Assembly: GCA_015143735.1 (NCBI GenBank)
Contig: VKHC01000182.1
Location: 1 to 14,743 of the forward strand
From: Synura sp. LO234KE
Taxonomy: Eukaryota; Sar; Synurophyceae; Synurales; Mallomonadaceae
Reading direction: 5' to 3'
Length of the DNA: 14,743 bases
Positions 1 through 8,875 of the stretch are shown piece by piece. Below the pieces are notes generated by a model. That model searched no databases, had not been told where the DNA came from, and saw only the letters and a program-made list of their open reading frames with translations. A program made the position numbers and the translations under genes. Position 1 is the stretch's first letter. The number at the start of each line of letters is the position of its first letter.

Positions 1-2043
1 CCACTCTTTCACCGCAAGCAATACGACCGAGATAACAGTAAGCAGAAAAATGACTTGACATTGTCCAGCCCAGTCGCAATACACTTCCCAGGCATGGCGT
101 ATCGCCCAAACTCATATATACCATTCAATCCATGTCAACAGAACCTCCGATGGCGGTACAATGACCTGGGGTCGTTGATGTTCCGAAACTCTCAGAGACC
201 GTTTTTGTTCCATCCCATTCCTAACGAAATTCTAAAATCATTTCGTGACTCGAGGATTGTCCTCGCTCTCTCGGTACAACTCACACAAGAGGGCAATCTC
301 AAGAACGTCGTCCGCACGTTGCGGTCCGCGAGTGGCTTCACGTGGCCTCCCCATACTATTTACGTCCACGTCCACGAGACAAGTAGGTCGTCCTCCATAG
401 ACAAGGCGGTGCGAGAGTCGTACATACATACCATCCGGACCTTTCCCACAGTCAAATTATCGGTCAGTAAAGGGGTGAGTGGCGCCGCCCAGCGCACGGC
501 CTTTCTCGAGGCGTTGCTGGCGGAGTCCCAGCCCAACACCATCATCGCACTGCTCGACGCCAATTATCAATACGATGGCGATATATTGGAGCGTTTGGCA
601 AGCTCTCTGATAAGGAATCCTGTGAACGCTTATGGCGCAGAGGGTTGGCTGGTGGAGGAGGAGATTGAAGAAGAGGAAGAGGCGAGGCCCCCGCCGGACC
701 CCGAGTACTTGACCCATCCCGAACCACCCCCTTCTGCTTCAACGTCCCCCTTGGGGCGATTTCGACGGTCCTATAGGAAGGATGGGGCGGATAAAAGCGG
801 AGGGAAGCTACTGTACCTGCGCTCCGCTGTGCCTGTCAGTCTTGAGCGGGCGCTAGCCGTGGATGTGCTCCGGCTCTCAGGGGGACTTGTTGTGCGGCGC
901 GAGTTCTTTGTGCTGAACGACATTCTGAAATGGTTGGGTCGAGTGGTGACGCGGGAGCATGGAGTGCTGCCCTTCGAGGACATGTATGTGGGAGCGTACC
1001 TCTCCCTGAGAGGTGTACCGCGGTTCCAGCTCATGGACGATGGCTCCGGACGTATTCCTGTACCCTGGGCGGAGATCGATGCGCTGGATACGCTGGACGA
1101 AACACCTCCCCACCAGGCCGTCAAGCAGGAGCGGACGATGACGAGGCGGGTGGGGGGATCGCCCTCCTTCACCGGTGGCGTCGGTTCCTCGTTCACCACT
1201 ACCCAGGCATACTTGCATCCACTCCTATTGTCCCTCTACCCGTATTTCGCGAAGTCCTTCGTTCTCGCCGATAATTTCACAAGTGTCGCCTCACCGGTAT
1301 CGTCACCGTCGTCGAGTATATTCAGCGCTGAGGACATGGACATGGACATGGTGCATAGCTACGACTTCACCTTTCATGAGATCCCACCGGTGTCGGACTT
1401 AAACGGATTTGCGTGGAAAGCGAATTGGGAGAGAGCCTCAGACACGTGTCCCTGTACCGCCCATCTGATGACGAAGCTGGTGGACAGCGGGGCAGCTTCC
1501 AAAGAGGGGGAAGTCCTGAGCTACTATTTGGGCGAGGGGCAGTATATGGGCGAGGAGCAGGCGATACACTCCCCAGACAGAAGGTTTCGAGTGACATTGG
1601 AAGACTCGGACCGAGCTAAGCAGTTATGCCTTTACTCGGACGGCAATAGACAGCGCTGTATAGCACTGTTTCAGCCCTCGACTAGCACTCCCACAGGCCT
1701 GGAGAAACACTCCTATTTGGCGCTGGACGGTGGTGACCTGTGCCTCTTCGGCGGACAGTCCCCGCACTTTGGTGGCACGAAGGAGGAGAGCGGGCACCGA
1801 GCGACACTCACTTGCATGTCCTCGGTTCTCTCCGCCGTAAACAACTCCGTTGTCGAGATCGCGACGGAGGACAAGCCTCTAGAATTCCAACATCAATCAA
1901 TTCCTGAGAAATATTTCGAGTATTTATATTTCCACGTTTCAAATGATGGTGTGTTGGGTCTGTTCATTTCTGCGAACAATGCGCACGATATGCTCTTGCC
2001 TCTCGAACGAACATCCGGTTTCTCGTGTGTGCGGAGGTTCTAG
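1..2043 (+). CDS. Putative glycosyltransferase-like protein (GT-A fold, GT2-like), 5' end outside window
   Basis: One intronless frame is open from base 1 to a TAG at 2041-2043, about 680 codons. The first in-frame ATG is at 94; codons before it are also open, so the true start or an upstream exon may lie off the left edge. The N-terminal half has a GT-A-like plan: a beta-strand IVLALSVQL near 256-285, then NTIIALLDANYQYDGDILERL (about 535-600), in the place where GT2-like families carry a DDD or DxD motif, and later RLSGGLVVRREFF (about 868-908) and LPFEDMYVGAYLSLRGV (about 967-1017), resembling the acceptor-side (E/D)D segment of GT2-like and GT31 enzymes. The usual acidic triplet is DAN here, so catalysis is not certain. 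An acidic, proline-rich insertion (EEEIEEEEEARPPPDP, about 655-705) interrupts the domain. The C-terminal 300 residues are not recognised. No signal peptide or membrane segment is visible in the part present. Family assignment is inference from motifs. Confidence 0.55.
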   Translation, partial: PLFHRKQYDRDNSKQKNDLTLSSPVAIHFPGMAYRPNSYIPFNPCQQNLRWRYNDLGSLMFRNSQRPFLFHPIPNEILKSFRDSRIVLALSVQLTQEGNLKNVVRTLRSASGFTWPPHTIYVHVHETSRSSSIDKAVRESYIHTIRTFPTVKLSVSKGVSGAAQRTAFLEALLAESQPNTIIALLDANYQYDGDILERLASSLIRNPVNAYGAEGWLVEEEIEEEEEARPPPDPEYLTHPEPPPSASTSPLGRFRRSYRKDGADKSGGKLLYLRSAVPVSLERALAVDVLRLSGGLVVRREFFVLNDILKWLGRVVTREHGVLPFEDMYVGAYLSLRGVPRFQLMDDGSGRIPVPWAEIDALDTLDETPPHQAVKQERTMTRRVGGSPSFTGGVGSSFTTTQAYLHPLLLSLYPYFAKSFVLADNFTSVASPVSSPSSSIFSAEDMDMDMVHSYDFTFHEIPPVSDLNGFAWKANWERASDTCPCTAHLMTKLVDSGAASKEGEVLSYYLGEGQYMGEEQAIHSPDRRFRVTLEDSDRAKQLCLYSDGNRQRCIALFQPSTSTPTGLEKHSYLALDGGDLCLFGGQSPHFGGTKEESGHRATLTCMSSVLSAVNNSVVEIATEDKPLEFQHQSIPEKYFEYLYFHVSNDGVLGLFISANNAHDMLLPLERTSGFSCVRRF

Positions 2044-2268
2044 TGGATGAGGACTCCTGCTACCCAATATATAATCACATAAATTACTTCCTATCCCCCT
2101 CGCAATTTATTCTACAGAGTATTCACGCTGACGTTGTCGGCCTTTAACGTTCTGTTACAGCATAGTTCCGCCCTCATTAAAGTGACTAATATTTATTTGT
2201 TCACTTGCTCCGTATGACAGGTTTTTATTCGATTTTACACTCAGCAATACTTGTTTTGTGGCTCTGTA

Positions 2269-2274
2269 AATAAA
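2269..2274 (+). other. Candidate polyadenylation signal AATAAA
   Basis: An AATAAA hexamer lies about 225 nt after the stop of the upstream glycosyltransferase-like gene, in AT-rich sequence. It is the first such hexamer after the stop. Fungal poly(A) signals are loose, so this is only suggestive. Confidence 0.3.
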
Positions 2275-2310
2275 ATTAGATATTTAATTCTTTGCACGTG
2301 CCGAAAATCT

Positions 2311-2354
2311 AATTGTTATTTATTGCGAGTTGGGTAGAAATTGTTATTTATTGC
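2311..2354. repeat. Short direct repeat, 16 bp twice, 28-bp spacing
   Basis: AATTGTTATTTATTGC occurs at 2311-2326 and again at 2339-2354, separated by a 12-bp spacer. It sits between the end of the first gene and the foldback element, with no known role. Confidence 0.7.
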
Positions 2355-2570
2355 AAGAAAATCAAGCGTAGCCAGAGGGACGAACTAAAATTAAGCAACT
2401 GATGTCCAGTAGGGAGAACCCCCGGCGGGCGACAGAAGAACCCGGTGGTAGACTGCCTCCTCCTCAATGCGCTACTATATTCTGCCCGGCTATCATGGCC
2501 ATGGCCCACCCATCCGAGCACCGAAATCCTTACTGTATAGCGCACGCACTTTAAGAACACTAGAGTGGTA

Positions 2571-2861
2571 TGTAGGAGTAAACTTTATCTTTGGTGCTCT
2601 AATCTAGTCTTGCTCTATTTGCTCTCCTGCTGAAAGAGACGACACATTATTCTTAACGTTTGATTATTTACGGACATTACAGGGTATAAGAAATATCAAC
2701 GGAAGTTTCATGACGAGAATAATTAATGTCTAAAAAAAATATTTGTACCTTGCAATGATGTCCGTATATAATCAAACGGTAAGAATCACGTGTCTTCTCT
2801 AATAGAGCAACTAGCGCCAGACTAGATTAGAGCACCAAAGATAAGGTTTACTCTTCCTACA
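2571..2861. mobile_element. Foldback / MITE-like element with long inverted arms
   Basis: The left arm (about 2571-2679) and the reverse complement of the right arm (about 2757-2861) match along their whole length of roughly 105 bp, with scattered mismatches and small indels. Shared blocks include TGTAGGA, TATCTTTGGTGCTCTAATC followed by TAGTCT, TTGCTCTAT, GTTTGATTAT and ACGGACAT. The unpaired centre (about 2680-2756) is AT-rich and non-coding. The element is about 290 bp, with no ORF, which is typical of a non-autonomous DNA transposon such as a MITE. I could not identify a clear target-site duplication: the flanks read GAGTGGTA on the left and AATTAGAC on the right. The arms have diverged, so it looks old. 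Confidence 0.75.
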
Positions 2862-2937
2862 AATTAGACACAAAAAATATACCGTTAAAGAACCATACTT
2901 TAGGAAAACTGTGTTTGTGAAAAAAGTGAACATAAAC

Positions 2938-3516
2938 CGGTCCAACTTTCCTTTTTTCGACTGGTTTATCTTGAGATAAACCCGTTTTTATCGGTTAATC
3001 CAGTAAATAAACCTGGTTTATCTACTGAATAAACCAGTTTATTTACTGAATTAACCAATCGCAATATTATGTATAATTCAAATTTTGGCAAAGATTTCAC
3101 AGAAGACACATGATACGTCGAACACATCCAACGCACATCAACTTTGTATTTTTGTTTCCAAAGATAACGGATGGACAACTGTCCCCGCTCAAACTGAGAA
3201 TTGTTTGTAAACTATATTCTTTCACTTCACCCAGAATTGAAAAATTAAAATTTTCTTACTTTGATGCGTGTGAACAATCATGCGTAGATTAAATTTTTTT
3301 AGATAAACCGTACGTACATATTATTTTCCAATATCTTAAGATTGAATGCTCTTGATGCACTGAATCAATTCAGCTTAAATTTCATTTTTCACAAACCTCG
3401 TTTACGTGGGTCAAACCTCAAATCAACTTGGAACAATCTTCGAAAACGAACTCGTAAACAATCTCGTCGTTACTCGATGATTCTCGGTTTTTCCTACATA
3501 AACTCTTAGCTTTTCA
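2938..3516. repeat. Dispersed repeat, copy A (ends in CATAAACTCTTAG)
   Basis: This stretch is a diverged relative of 8876-9492 in the same orientation. It begins with a cluster of AAACC/GGTTTAT palindromic words (for example GGTTTATC at 2963-2970 facing GATAAACC at 2975-2982). It passes through AAAATTTTCTTACTTTG and GAACAATCATGCG, then a TTACGTGGGTCAAACCT block and CTTGGAACAATCTTCG, and ends with CGATGATTCTCGG and CATAAACTCTTAG. The same words occur in the same order in copy B. No convincing coding frame exists: open frames inside are short and differ between the copies. It may be a non-autonomous transposon or a retroelement fragment; the exact ends are approximate. Confidence 0.6.
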
Positions 3517-3609
3517 ACTAGCGGCAAAAAAACTTTGGGAAATCTGTAGTACACAGTAAAATATTATTTTTTTCCGGCTGAACTCACCGATTATAGACAC
3601 TCCGGGTAT

Positions 3610-3840
3610 GGTCCACCGGCTACAGCAAACCGGTTATAGCCACTATCGTTATAGTCTACCGGCTAGAGGGCACAGGTTACAACCATTCCGGTTATAGCCT
3701 ACCGGTTATAGCATGTCTTTGTAGCCCACCGTGTATATGCTACCGGTTATAGCGGAACTATAGATGCAGTCGAATCTTAGTCTAGTGACTATAGCTATAG
3801 TACGGGCTATTTCCGTTAACGGCTATAGCGGTTAGGGCAC
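3610..3840. repeat. Cluster of degenerate 12-mers, consensus ACCGGTTATAGC
   Basis: ACCGGTTATAGC is exact at 3629-3640, 3701-3712 and 3742-3753, and CCGGTTATAGC at 3688-3698. Variants such as ACCGGCTACAGC (about 3615), ATCGTTATAGTC (about 3645), ACCGGCTAGAG (about 3658) and ACGGCTATAGCGG (about 3819) lie between them. Spacing is irregular, from about 10 to 50 bp, so this is neither a simple tandem array nor a CRISPR array. The core ACCGGT is a palindrome. It could be a decayed minisatellite, part of a larger repeat, or a cluster of protein-binding sites. Confidence 0.7.
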
Positions 3841-5504
3841 TACAGTCGGGTGTTTATCCCACCGATGTGTTAGAGCGAGGAGATCTCAATCTGCCTATAC
3901 AGCAGACGCGTCCCGAGGCGCGGATATTAGCGTGTGAGGAAAACACGTAAGTTTTAAAAACGTGTTTTTGTGACACTACCAAAACATACCTTAGTGCTTT
4001 ACTACTCGGCTTCATTTGTGTAGTTTTGCCTCAGAATTCGCCTAGAGGAGTTTCTCCCAAACTTAAACCCAGGTTAGCGTGGTCCCAAATTCTGAGTTAA
4101 TTCTGTATAAATATTATTTGTCTCATTCGGGATTGAGCTTGTTAGAAATCTGAGCTCCAGCCAAATAAAACTTTATTCGGTTGTCTTTTCCTTTACGAGA
4201 CCCGGTTATACTAGGTCGGAGAGAACGGTTTTGCAAATTGCAATTTCCAAAATGCTAGAAGCCGGGGACGAGACCATCTGGGCTTAACTGACGATGATGT
4301 TCAAACCAATGGGCATTTCTTAGGCAAACCTGGTCAGAATTGGAGTCGAAAAAATCTTAGATGCAGATTGGTACGAGGATAACCGCCACAACTTTAAAGG
4401 CTGTACTAGGAAACCTCTTGTACCTCCTGTAATTGTGTGTCTTCTACAGTCTTTCCCCCCTCACTGTTCCTTGTATTTCGAGTGGGGGCGGCGGTTCGTC
4501 ACGTGCCCCCTTTCCTCACATCTAGTGGGACTTCGTGATCTACACCACTAATCCAGGCGCTCCAGGTGCAGTCAGGGGGTTTGCTCTGTACTCTGTAATC
4601 TGGGCTTGCAAGTCGGTACATAGGGAGTGGTGGAAAGGTGCTACAGGCGCGGTTTCTCTAGCAATATCATGATTTGGGGTTCTAAAATTTTCGTCCTATT
4701 CGGTAATTGCGAACTATGAGATTCTCCTAAGACAGATACTTTCAATGCTGACTACTAACCTAACAACGCTCAAACTACACAATACTGCAGCATAAACACA
4801 ACTAATAGTTCGAACATTCATGAATATGATGCATGTAAATTTATCTTGAAACAGATCTTTTTTGCTGCGATTTCAATTATACATCCTTTTTTCCAGGACG
4901 TTTTTTTTACGTATATCAACAATGGAATCACAGGGAAACCAACACAAAATACGACTCAAGTAAAAAGGGCACCAGAGATGCTTGCCGAAAATTCAATAGT
5001 TATCATTACATATGATTGATTGCATACACAAGCGATGCTGAGTAAATGCATATCCCTCTATGTATCAAAGTGCATATCCCGTGGGCGAGTAGTGGGAATC
5101 AGGAAGAGCAACGCTCCCAGCTCAAACAATTGTTGAATATTTAAAACCAACTTTTCCAAAGTAGCGAATTCGTTACAAAACGAGAACAAGGAGAAGTGCA
5201 TACTACATGTTTTCATTGCAAGCGAACATAGTGAAAACACTAAGAGTGCAGCACTTCAAGCCCAAAAGAATATTGCCGGAGGCGGAAAAGTGTCGTGTGC
5301 AAGGAATCAATTATTTTTAAGTTCATTGCTGGCGAATCATTTCGACATTCGAATCTCACGCAATGAAACATTTAGACTAGGAAAATCTCCAGAATTAAAA
5401 CGTGAGTAAAACGTTTTGAAAAGAGCGCTCATTTGCGCACAAACGAGAGAACACACGATTGATCGTGGACGTTGGATCGTGCGAATGCTGTCCGTTGACT
5501 CGAT
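3841..5504. other. Gene-free spacer
   Basis: I found no supported gene. Open frames are below about 60 codons, lack splice-compatible neighbours and resemble nothing I know. A short hairpin is visible (AAAACACG at 3940-3947 facing CGTGTTTT at 3961-3968). A more GC-rich patch at about 4440-4660 has no readable protein. The right end lies downstream of the NELF-A-like gene and must include its 3' UTR. Confidence 0.5.
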
Positions 5505-7868
5505 TCATTCCCCCTTAATGGCCTTGGTCTTCTTTGTCTAACAATGGTGAGGTTTATCGTTGGATAGCAGTGGCACGGACAGTAGCGGGGATAGGATGAA
5601 ATAAGGCGACGGCGGTCGACGGGAAAAGCAGCAGAGGATCACCCACCTTCTTCCAGCTCAGTGGATCGCATTGTATTTGAAGGTATATTATCTCTCTGCA
5701 AGGCATTCCATCTTTGCCAGTCTAACAGCAGGTTATGAGTTATCCGAACAAGAAACGGCGTAATCATTGGTAAGGGTGTATGCAGGTGAGAAGGTCATGT
5801 GGATGGGGCAGTGGAGTGAGGGTTAGCGTCTATCTACCTTGACGGTCTCAGATAAAGTGAAGCGCTTCGTCCCCTCGAAGAGCGGGTGGACTTTCGCTTG
5901 GACCGCTCGACCTGTAGATGCAAACAAAAGAGAAATCCAGTCGAGAAGCCAAGAGGCAGAAAGAGTCATGCCGACAAGGAGTTAGTTAAGTGTCTGGGTC
6001 ACAAGCGGAAGATACATGACTTTGAAGTTATCGCCATTTTCTCGCGAACAGCTTTTTTGTCGCTGGTGCAGTGAACATGAATTAGCCAAATAGACTGCGG
6101 CGGGAATAGGGAATCCACGGCGTGTATGATCTATAACTCCTCTCGCGCAATTACCGGACTCAAGGAATGCGAAAGGGCGCAGTTATGACGGATATGAATG
6201 GGCGCGCTCACCATAGAGGGAGAAGTATTCCCTAATCAAGATTCGGTCAGGCTCTGCGAGGTTCGGAGACTCTGCGAACAACTGGTCGACGTCAGGCACT
6301 GTGACTGTAGGTGCGGGTGCAGGGGAAGCAGATTCCGAGAGCATTGCCTGTGGGCCTGTGTCTGCCGTGGAAACTGGACAGGACAAGCAGAGAGTGAGAG
6401 ATTTAGAGAAGGACTGAATAGTTCTCCCTCATATTGACAACGGGACGACGACGAAGTGCGAGATCTTTAGTACCTGGGGGCAATTGTTCGTTGCCTATGA
6501 TCTGCGAGGTGGCCGTGACCTGTGTCGGTGCTAGCGAGGACGTGTGGCCTTCCCCGTGCGCCTCTGGTTTGAGCTTCTTATCCGCTACCGTGTCAACCCG
6601 TATGCCGTATGCCGGTGTACGACAGCGGGAAGGTACAGAGGGCGGCGTCGGTGGATGTGAGGAGGGCGGGCGGAAAGAATTGAACCGCACGATGGGTGCT
6701 TGGCATTCGCATACCCGGTAAGGTTGCAGACGGTAGAGGGCGCTTCAGACCATTGGGATTCGACGCTGCGGGTCGAGCGGGGGGAGGGCGATCGGCTCTT
6801 GTGCTCTGGGAGGAGGACTTTTCGCGCTCCTTCCCGCTCTTAAGCGCGAGGGCTGCCTTGACCTGAGGCGGAACAGAGCGGAGTTATCTTATTTCAAAGC
6901 AGCGATAACGCGTTTAGGAAAGGTGGTTGCGCTTCTTGTGCACTTATTGTCCCCCATGGGTTGATGCTACCTGCTCTATCGACACTGTCTGCGTAGCCGG
7001 CCTGGCTGAAGTCATAATTTTAGGGGTAATAGAAGAGGATGTCGCAGTTTGAAATCGTTGAAGAGCTGATTTTGGGTCTGAATTCGCGTTCGGAGTGGGA
7101 GTAGGGATTGAACGTCCGAGAGGTGGTGCTACTTTCGGTCTAGAGTCCACAGTGTTTTGTTGCTGTTTCTCCAAAAGAATATTTTTTTCACGTTCAATAA
7201 AATTTAATTTCGCTATTGGTGTATATTTGTAGTGCACATTGGTTGCTTTATTTGAGCTCTTTGAAGCAATAATATCATTCTCGAATGCAGTGGTTACGAC
7301 ATATTTATAGACGATTGGGTCAAAATAGGACGATGATTCCAGCACAGTACTTTTCTTATTGGTAGATTCATCCTCAGTAATTTTTTCAATAATTTGTTCA
7401 ATCATATCTTGCTGGTTTTTGATGAAAAAAGATTCTATTGAAGTGTCAGATGTCGCGAAAAGTTTAGAATGTACCATTCCTGCAACAATTGGAACCCACT
7501 AAAAAGATAATTAAGATGAGATAAGACAGTATATCTGAAATTACATACTTCATCTTTATCTTCCGTTGCAAGATATAAAAGTTGTTTGATGATAGCAGCA
7601 TTTTGAGCCTTGAGATTTTCCTCCAGGCCTATCAACGATATTAGTATTTTAAGCTGTATCAGAGAATTTTTTCAATCCTCCATTATTTTAAGCAATTTTT
7701 TAATTTTGAAAACTTGCGCACCTTAACTTTCTTATCAAAATTTTCAAATACATTTTTGATATCATTCAGAGTGATGCTATTGAGAGAATTAGATGCTGTC
7801 CATGCACTCCAATTTCCCTTCAATTTCTTTTCGTAAAAAGACACAATGGACTCTGCTGGAATCTCCAT
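5505..7868 (-). CDS. NELF-A-like subunit of negative elongation factor, nine exons
   Basis: NELF holds RNA polymerase II in the promoter-proximal pause; NELF-A binds NELF-C through its N-terminal domain. Proposed exons, 5' to 3': 7868-7722, 7653-7549, 7498-6971, 6862-6637, 6584-6474, 6373-6212, 5911-5838, 5721-5647 and 5537-5505. All introns are GT..AG, phases agree, and the spliced product is 486 aa (human NELF-A is about 530). Residues 20-95 (WSAWTASNSL, then KVKLKILISLIGLEENL, then IIKQLLYLATEDKDEWVPIV) follow the family's N-terminal helical domain in order and spacing. The middle is low-complexity, rich in Pro, Ser and Thr. Residues about 400-426 (DQLFAESPNLAEPDRILIRE) and 427-476 (VQAKVHPLFEGT, REIIYLQIQCDPLSWKK) match the conserved C-terminal region, ending in a lysine-rich tail. 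Intron 6 (300 nt) is unusually long and could hide another exon; the last 11-codon exon is the least certain. Residue matching was done from memory of the family. Confidence 0.72.
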
Positions 7869-8114
7869 TTGGTTTATATTTATTATTTATTTACCGAATT
7901 TTCTAGCTCAAGTGGTTGGGTTTTTATACCTAATTGTAGTAGTTGGGAAATAAAATTATGTCGGAATCTCACGGCACATCATCTCGTCCAGGAAATTTAT
8001 TAGTCACCGACAAACGTGTCCCTATGAAATCACAGGAAGAAAAAGGTTCTATTTATTTCTCTAAAAGTCGCTTGTTCATGTTCAACATTTTGTTTAAATG
8101 CATCACTATATAGT

Positions 8115-8863
8115 CTATATGTATATTGAAGGAAAACTTTGAGAATATAAGTTATTCATGACTGATACTTTTGATAGTATAGAACATAGTCTGCAGATAT
8201 TCATTCGACTGTCAAGTTCGTCAAGTGATACCGTAACATAGTTGACATTTATCTTGATTGGTTCTAATATCTCTGGGTCAATAATATTAGCTGCATTCGA
8301 TTGTATTGTCTGTTCAATAGTATGTGATTAAAATGTGTTGGGATAGTAATCACCGAATCCTTGCTGGTAAAAATGTCTACTTTTGAAGGGTTCGCGGTCT
8401 CTTAGCGCAACGGACAGATTATGTCTATGTGAAAACACTGAGTCTGACAAAGCAAGTAATACCGATTCCACGTCTTGTCCTTATGATTTTTTAAACGATA
8501 GGCGGTACGCCAAACGTAATGGAGATTGAGTTTTACGTAGTTGGTATGACTGTCCAAATCGTCACCTAATCTTGAACTTAATCGAGGAATAGCGGCTGTT
8601 GTCGGATTTTCGCCTTAAGTCTGAATTTGAATGCAGAATCTTTCAATTGAGTTTATTCGGACTGACGTATAATCAGTGATAGCATTCTTTTTACTTAAGT
8701 TTCGAAGAGTGATACAAATATCTCGGGGACAAAGGTCATGCGGTGGAACTCGGACTTCGTTAAATTTGTTGAGACCCTCTGTTGTAAGCAATTCATATTG
8801 AAATCCGCTACAGCGTCTGTTGATTGGAGGTTTTTTGAAAAAGAAGGCGAAATCCGGTTCCAC
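8115..8863 (-). pseudogene. Decayed coding sequence of unknown family, possibly transposon-derived
   Basis: Reading leftwards from 8863, one frame runs 82 codons to a TAA and continues in the same frame for about 70 more codons to another TAA. After a frame change, a second stretch runs to about 8115, interrupted by one TAA. The translated pieces have ordinary protein composition: NRRCSGFQYELL, VRVPPHDLCPRDICITLRNL, LHYVWRTAYRLKNHKDKTWN, RYYLLCQTQCFHIDIICP, and SLDELDSRMNICRLCSIL further on. Cys and His residues are spaced loosely as in zinc-binding transposase heads, but I do not recognise the family. The frame also stays open upstream of 8863, into the neighbouring repeat. Two in-frame stops plus a frameshift, with no fitting introns, favour a pseudogene over a spliced gene. 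Confidence 0.4.
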
Positions 8864-8875
8864 TACGCAATTATG

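Noticed and set aside
55-57. Start of the glycosyltransferase-like protein at 55
   Set aside because: The codon is TTG, and the frame is open upstream to base 1. In a eukaryote the start is more likely at ATG 94 or beyond the left edge.
3610-3840. CRISPR-like array
   Set aside because: Repeats are only 12 bp, degenerate and irregularly spaced, and the genome is eukaryotic.
5647-5721. NELF-A exon 8 read through to a stop at about 5553 without the last intron
   Set aside because: The GTGGGT donor at 5646 and TTAG acceptor at 5538 give a lysine-rich end like the family. Read-through gives an unrelated hydrophobic tail. It remains possible.
6183-6690. Open frames 6690-6403 and 6386-6183 (-) as separate small genes
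   Set aside because: Their stops fall inside introns; with GT..AG splicing they join in phase as exons 5 and 6 of the NELF-A-like gene.
6198-6721. Plus-strand frames 6198-6437 and 6434-6721
   Set aside because: They are antisense shadows of GC-rich NELF-A exons; no ATG context or family support.
8391-8480. tRNA-like stretch with TAGCGCAACGG (A-box-like) near 8402-8415
   Set aside because: No matching B box, anticodon stem or acceptor pairing could be drawn. It also lies inside the decayed coding sequence on the other strand.
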